Assembly (NCBI GenBank): GCA_009602725.1
Contig: WELB01000121.1
Location: forward strand, 174,542-196,535
Source: Spirogloea muscicola
Lineage: Eukaryota > Streptophyta > Zygnematophyceae > Spirogloeales > Spirogloeaceae
Length of the DNA stretch: 21,994 nucleotides
Reading direction: 5' to 3'
Of this stretch, positions 16,401 to 21,994 are shown piece by piece; the stretch's first letter is position 1; the number at the start of each line of letters is the position of its first letter. The position numbers and the translations under genes were made by a program. The notes beneath the pieces are model-generated. The model was not told the origin of the DNA, did no database searches, and worked only from the letters and a program-made list of their open reading frames with translations.

Positions 16401-19400
16401 GCGTTTGTCGTCTTCTCCTTGGCCAACGAGTACGCCTGTCACCCGCTCCTCTCCCTCTCCCCTGCCCTCCTGGCTCTCTTGCTTGCGCACTGCACGTCAG
16501 CTCTCTCGTTTGGTAAGTCTCAGCTTCAGAGAGCCATTGCTCAAATTATGGGGATCGAGTTGTACGGTCCAGTCATCTTGATTGCCTGAAGTTGCTGCAA
16601 GTGGTTATCACTCATCCATGCACTTATGGAGGAACTGCAGCTGATGACAGAGGTGAACTTGTGCCGAATGGTGGTGTTGGCAGGCTGGGCGTGTTGCCGC
16701 TGGAGCTCAACCAGCTGCTCATCATCGTTGTAGTGCTCTCCATGGCACTCACGCCTCTTCTAAACGATGTCGGGCGGCGTGCCGCCGAGGCACTTGAGAA
16801 GCGAGGCGACGATGCGGAGGCTAAGCAGCAGGTGATGACGTGCTCGACAGTAGCTGTTCCCTTGGAGGCGCCTTTCCTCCTAGATAAATTTGGGTCTGTC
16901 GGTCTGTTTTAGCTGTACTTCCAAGCAGCGGCCACAAATAGTAGACCCTGTAGATAGTCAGGTCAGTTGGAAAGCAATAGTACAGGCCCAGTGATTCTCA
17001 GACGAGCAGAGGAGGCCAAGGGCCTGACAGCTGAGATGAACAATTGGTCGACCTCCGTGCTCTGCTTTTGTGTCCTGGGTTTGGTAGAAGAGGTCACTCT
17101 ATATTTCTACAGAAACTAGAACCATTCAGCTTAGACTAGCTCAATGGCTTGTCCTTGCTGATACAGGCTGAAGCAACTGTGAATGGGGCACGCTGTCCTG
17201 ACTGGCCGAGTGGCCTGGTGAATCTGGTGGTTTCCAGGGCGGCGTGCAGGCACTTGTTGATAGTGATGGCCACACGTACGACGCGGCGGACCCGGTAGTC
17301 ATTATTGGCTTCGGGCAGATGGCGCAGGTCGGCCTGCTCCATAGAGGACGCCTCACCTGCTGCCTGCCAGTCCAGTGTCTGACAGGAGCTCGCAAGCGTA
17401 TATTTAACCTTCGAAATAGCTGAGAGGATGGCTTTGCATATCTGAGTATACATGCATTGCTTATTATGTAATGCGAAAATGGGGGCTCTTCAAGTCAGCG
17501 CAACACAAGATTTATAGATCCCAAATCTTCAGCTATTGTGATGCTGGTCAATGACCTTTGAGGCGCACGTGCAGGTTCTGGCCAACTTCCTGGCCACGCC
17601 GCTCGCCGCAGGTGGGGGGGTCGTTGGTGCTGGCTGGCCCTATGTCGCCTTTGACCTCGACCCCAGCAGAGTCAAGGTCTGTGCTCCAATGCAGACCGCA
17701 CTGTCGCATGTGCATGTCAGTGTGCATGGCTGCGCTAGTGGCATTCCCACGCATGCACAGAGGACACTGCCAAAGGGTTATTGCAGCTGATTGGTGGCGT
17801 CCTTAAGTAGATCGAGTGACTCCTTTGCTGCAGCGTCCACTTTGCATCAACAATCTTGACCTTCCTGAGGATGCATTCCTTGTGCAACTACCTCTCAGCG
17901 TTGCGCAAGGAATGCATTTTCTTGTAGCAAATCCTCATGCTGACCAGCCTCGCCTGCAGGGCATGCCGCTGCCTTGTGAAGCCTGGTTAGTCCTGAGTAG
18001 GTTGAGACTTCATGCAAAGCAAGTTGTTGCTGAGCAGGCCGCGAGGAAGCTTGGCTTCCCAGTGCTCTATGGCGATGGATCCCGGCCAATGGTGCTGCAG
18101 ACGGCGGGCATCTCGCGGCCTAAAGCGGTGATGGTCATGTACACGGGCAAGCAGAAGTCGGTCCAGTCGGTTGAGCGCATCCGCCTTGCCTGGCCGGGGG
18201 TGAGTCCAGCTTCTCATGTCAGCCTAACTCTCAGTCAACACATACTGGAGAATCAAACCCAGCCTACTCTTGTCGAACAGTATGCTGTGTGTAATGTGAT
18301 TAACCATCAATTAGCGCTAGTGGAAGAAGCTGTCAGCTATTTCGGGACGTGTCTTGTGTTAGACTCTCTGCATTACGATCTCTGTGGATGGAGTCTCCGA
18401 GCAGCGAGATGCAGCTGTTTGCGCTCATGGGCTGCTGCAAATGCCAGGTGCCCATCTATGCGCGGGCACAGGACCTCCATCATCTGCTTGAGCTGCAGGT
18501 CGCCGGTGCCACTGATGCGGTGCTTGAGAACACCGAGGTGATTGTGCCTGGGCTGAGACAGCTATCTTACTTGCATCTAGCAGATGCTCAGCTGAATCGT
18601 AGCCTTCAAACTAAGTTACTAACCTCCACTGTTAAGGACATCTATCATCCATCTTCCCATGTGGAAAATACGTAATACTTCGGCTTGCTCCCTTGCTGTA
18701 ACATACAGACGAGCCTGCGGATGGGGTCCATCCTGCTCAAAGGCCTGGGTGTGCGGTCGGACGACGTGACTTTTGTGCGGCGCATGATGCGGCAAAGCAT
18801 GGAGCTGCGAGCACGTGAGGTGCTGGAGAAGAAAGATGGGGCAAATGCCTCGTGGCTTGCGCCCTTCCAGGTGCACGGGCGGCCCTCGCCTCACACTCCA
18901 GATCCTGAAACCTGGTTTCGTGATGAACACCTCAAGCTCTGAGCTTCGAGGGTCCAGATTTCCCCTGCTTTGCCTCCATCCATTGTCCTGCTCCCACCTG
19001 CGACACATTCTTAGTCTTCTGCCCTTGCTCTATGTCATGGTCTTCGCATTACTGGACTTCCTTTTTGTTGAGTAAACTGCTCACAGGCCAGAGCTGGACC
19101 TAGAGCTCCCATGTCCATAGAAAGAAATGTCAAGAGTGGCAAGAGGGCAGACCCGCTGTCTTGCGGTCTGGCGGTGGTGTACGGAAACCTTACTTGCAGT
19201 TGCCACCAAGATACTCTCTGACCTACAAACACCCAATCCTACATGACATTCCTGAGTCCTTCATCTCATACTTGCATCTGGGCTGCAGGCCAAGAGGAAG
19301 CAGACATTTGACGCCAACGCGGGCGCAACAGTGCACGCTGGCGAGTGCACCGATGGGGAGGCCATGGACCTCCTGCCGACGCCTGCGCCAGTGTCCAATG

Positions 19401-19954
19401 CCAGCGGCCGACCTTCGAGCCGCGGGATGCAGCGGCTCGACGGCCGGAATGCTGCCCTGCGTGCAGTCGCGGAGTTTGCAAGCAAGCCAGAGGCGGCAGC
19501 GCCCGTGAGCCAAGAGATCACAACCCGCATGGTGGCATCGCTGTCGCAGGCCATTGCCGGCGCCAGTGGCAGCGACCAGAATGGCAGCCCCGTGAATGCC
19601 TCGTCCCCCACAGGCGCGCTGGCCAAGGCCGGCAGTGGCGACTGGGCGACGTCGCCCGCCGAGGGAGCTGACGCGGCCGTGCTCGGGGTAACGACTGCGG
19701 CTGAGGAGGATGAGCGTGGCGCAGAGAGGCCAGCCGCCCGCCAACGGGGGGCATCGGCTGACGGAACCGATGCTGACATCGATCCGCGCGGCGTGATGCT
19801 TTGCAATATCGTCGACTACGATGGGCAGGATGGCGATGACGGCGACGACGACGACGAGTACTACTTTGGCGGTGCTGGCAAAAAGGGCGCTGGTGGCAGG
19901 CAGGGAGGCAGGGAGGCCGTCGACGAGTCGATGCAGTTTGTAGGCAGGAGGTAG
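13456..19954 (+). CDS. KEA3: Chloroplast (thylakoid) K+/H+ antiporter, KEA3 type
   Basis: CPA2-family K+/H+ exchanger. In Arabidopsis KEA3 sits in thylakoids and releases lumenal protons in exchange for K+, tuning the proton motive force and photoprotection. Eighteen exons, all in frame: 13456-13902, 14017-14118, 14216-14296, 14391-14492, 14654-14731, 14869-14937, 15203-15253, 15354-15467, 15565-15666, 15823-15957, 16248-16429, 16684-16831, 17250-17327 (or from 17238), 17575-17676, 18038-18199, 18448-18537, 18709-18870, 19289-19954; about 956 residues. Residues 1-125 are Ala/Arg/Ser-rich, fitting a transit peptide. The exchanger spans about 130-520: [18 protein letters not shown], the [12 protein letters not shown] junction, [37 protein letters not shown]. 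The RCK/TrkA-N domain (about 550-680) has GFGQMAQ, FDLDP and [13 protein letters not shown]. The 221-residue tail is Ser/Ala/Asp-rich with an acidic run near 19845. ATG 13456 lies in GGCCATGGCC, after an in-frame stop at 13389. It is longer than Arabidopsis KEA3 at both ends. No defects seen. Confidence 0.95.
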
Positions 19955-20851
19955 GACTGAGAGCTTTCCTGAGGCTGTTGGCCAACTGAGTCTAGGCGTG
20001 ACGGGAAGAACAACTCCTAAAGATCTTCTGCTCAGTCCCTCAGCTCCTTGTTTTGCGCAAGTCGACGTGTATGCAGCCGTAAGCTGTTCATCCATGTTGC
20101 TGCACACTGCTGGGCATTACACTTCAGAGTTGGAGTCCACACTTCAGAGCTGAAGTCTGAACTGTCACAGGGCGTCACAAAGTCCCCACAGAAACGTTGT
20201 ACAGTGCCTCCAAGCTCCAGGGGTTATGCCACGCTCCTGGGAGCATCATTCGGGTTGAGTCCACACACCAGATGCATTTGCTGCGAGCATTGCGTTCAGG
20301 CTTTGAAGCTGGCGCTCGAGGTAGCACAGCTGTGTTCCATACATAGGCAGCCGAAATTGAGAGTCAGCAGCCCACTGTGCTCCAGGGCAGGCAAACCCTC
20401 ACTGTGAGTTTTTAATTCCTCTGGGGCACCTATCGAGTAAGGCTGCACCAGTGCACGTGATGGGAATCTGTGGCTTGACAGAAGAGCAGTATGCTACGAT
20501 CGCCCTTTACCGCAGTCGGGATGTGCTGCCAAGCTTTTGGCAGTCATTACGTGCAGCTCTTGATAGTGTGATTCAGCGCAGCAGCAATGAAATTGAGAAG
20601 TGGCAGTTGTATTCTACAAGCTGATATATGCTGGCAGTGACAAAGTGTACACGACCACCTCAGCAGGTTCCAGGCTTGTGGGGCTATCTTTAACACTAAA
20701 AGACTGAGCATTAAGCTCCAAGCTTAGGACCTGAAACACTAGGAGACCTGAAACACTAGGATAGTGAAGCATTGAGCAACAAGCAGTGCCGCTGGTGTAT
20801 GCGTGGGTCTTCAGTGACAAGGTGCAGGCTCAGTGCTGTGTTGGGTGGCTC
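19955..20851. other. Convergent intergenic region holding both 3' ends, with short tandem repeats
   Basis: No coding region is recognised; the + strand ORF at 20048-20407 has no known motif. A diverged 20-bp tandem pair begins ACACTTCAGAG at 20119 and 20139. A perfect 17-bp duplication, GACCTGAAACACTAGGA, sits at 20728-20744 and 20745-20761. No TGTAA polyadenylation signal, the form common in green algae, was found downstream of KEA3 on the + strand. One occurs on the - strand at about 20117-20121, far from the SANT-gene stop. Confidence 0.5.
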
Positions 20852-21994
20852 TCAGTCATCCATTAGAGCTACGCCACTGCCAGCCTCAGCGTCCTCCAGG
20901 ATGGCAGCAGCAGCAGCCTCCAGGGCCTGCAGTGCTCCGCCGCGCCGCTCACGGAGCCGTCCAACTGCCACCGGCCGCCGTTGCTGTGCAGCAAGCTGGA
21001 AATCGGAGCCTCGCCCGCCAACGCTCTTGCGTGCCGTTTGCCGAGGTGGGCTCCTCACTAATGGGCTCGCCACGCTTGCAAGCTGTGTGACATGTTGCTG
21101 CGCAGCGAGCTGGAAATTGGAGCCTCGCCCGCCACCGCTCTTGCGCGCCGTTTGCCGAGGTGGGCTCCTCACTGATGGGCTCGCCACGCTAGCGAGTTGT
21201 GTGACATGCAGCGCATCGAAGTGGAATGTGCTGAAAGTCTCAGCCGCTTGTGCCTGCTGACGAGCCTGCAGGAGCTGCTGCACAGCCCTGCGCAAGACAG
21301 ATTGCACAGCAATTAACACGAGTAAGCAGTGAAGAAATAGCATATCCATCACTTCGGACATGCTGTTATGCATATTAGACTCAGTGACTGCATTGTGAGT
21401 ATTAGCAAGCAGCGCCTCATGAGGCCTCCGCCAGTCGACCTCTCCTCCACGCAACCAGCAATCACAGCGGGGTAGTCCAGCATTGGCGCGAACCTGCTGA
21501 CGGGCACAGCTGCTGCCTGCTGCGGTGGTTGTGACGACAATGGCGACAAAAACTCGTTCTCGACGGAGGCGGCCGCAGCCGCCTCCGCGAGGCTGCCGTT
21601 GTTGCCTCCCTGCCTGGAGGACTCCAGTACGGTGCGCCACGCGAGCGAGTGCGTGCGCTTGAACTCTGGGCTCTCGGCCGTGACCTTGTCAAAGCACTCC
21701 TTGGCAGTCCGGCCATCAACCTGCACAGGACAATGCACAAGCTTTACTCAGCACGAGCATCATAAGTGGCAATTTCTGGCGGTAATTTGACTAGATTCAC
21801 AGTTAAATTTGATCGTTATGGAGGGACATTAACCTCAAGCGGCCATAATGACCAACCTTGGCAGCGACATCGCGCCAGAAGCCTGGCAACGTGGGGTCAA
21901 GCGCCATGACCGCCTCCCGCAGCGTGCGCTCCTCGCCGCTGCTCCAGCCGTCGCCGCCTGCGCCGCTGGCCGCAGCCCGGGCGGCCGCCCGCCT
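20852..21994 (-). CDS. SANT/Myb-domain protein, 3' part (5' end outside the window)
   Basis: Three minus-strand exons splice in frame: 21857-21994 (continuing past the window), 21440-21720 and 20852-21287, with canonical GT-AG ends and phases 0 and 2. The first exon and the start of the second form one SANT/Myb repeat: W in DGWSSGEERTL, W in LPGFWRDVAAKV, then GRTAKECFDKV. This is the usual pattern of spaced aromatic residues followed by a recognition-like helix. The PGFW..VA..V..R...EC form resembles the SANT domain of Mis18-binding protein/KNL2, a centromere factor, but with no SANTA or CENP-C-like motif in view this stays a suggestion. The rest is Ala/Gln/Ser-rich and probably disordered. 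It includes two copies of a 38-residue unit with SPPRQTARKS and ends in GVALMDD. It converges with KEA3. A nuclear, chromatin-linked role is inferred from the domain. Confidence 0.75.
20981..21208 (-). repeat. In-frame 114-bp tandem duplication in the SANT-gene last exon
   Basis: Two adjacent 114-bp copies (20981-21094 and 21095-21208) differ at about nine positions by eye. Each encodes 38 residues of the form HVTQLASVASP-x-VRSPPRQTARKS followed by a Gly/Arg stretch and FQLAAQQ. Being an exact multiple of three, the duplication preserves the frame, and the protein differences are few, so it appears fairly recent and tolerated or selected. Confidence 0.9.

Noticed and set aside
19223-20107. 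Minus-strand ORF of 294 codons opposite the KEA3 last exon
   Set aside because: It is antisense to the GC-rich, in-frame KEA3 tail; open reverse frames are expected in such sequence and the peptide has no recognisable motif.

Overview
The window looks like nuclear DNA from a green alga (Chlorophyta). It is GC-rich and very intron-dense, with short exons (mostly 50-180 bp) and GT-AG introns that usually end in GCAG. It carries a chloroplast-targeted plant-type K+/H+ antiporter. The RNA polymerase III subunit on the left ends in a plant-like C-terminus. A single N at 13009 inside a CT microsatellite points to a draft assembly. I cannot fix the species. No bacterial features, CRISPR arrays, tRNAs or rRNAs were recognised.

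Layout. (1) 146-7104, + strand: the gene for the second-largest subunit of RNA polymerase III (RPC2/NRPC2), in about 23 recognisable exons. It is damaged: about 470 residues of the catalytic core are absent between two adjacent exons whose splice phases do not match, a conserved stretch of about 20 residues earlier in the protein is missing, one zinc ligand is lost, and three to five single-base frameshifts are needed to follow the protein. (2) 7105-10380: no confidently identified gene; two weak minus-strand candidates (a two-helix membrane segment and a 158-codon open frame). (3) 10380-12800: a repeat-rich island with nested inverted repeats, a dispersed repeat of about 80 bp present in several copies in both orientations, and between the copies the decayed 3' end of a non-LTR-type retroelement (zinc knuckle plus endonuclease-like region). 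(4) 12982-13455: CT microsatellite and probable leader, then 13456-19954, + strand: an apparently intact 18-exon KEA3-type thylakoid K+/H+ antiporter with transit peptide, CPA2 exchanger domain, RCK/TrkA-N domain and a long acidic tail. (5) 19955-20851: region between convergent genes, with short tandem duplications. (6) 20852-21994, - strand: the 3' part of a SANT/Myb-domain protein gene with an internal 38-residue duplication; its 5' end lies beyond the window.

The three main genes have no obvious pathway link: Pol III transcription, chloroplast ion and pH homeostasis, and probably chromatin binding. The most striking contrast is that every one of the 18 KEA3 exons splices in frame without any correction, while RPC2 next door is broken in several independent ways. 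That argues against uniformly poor sequence and for either a recent pseudogene copy or a locally misassembled RPC2. I found no convincing evidence for a new multi-gene system.
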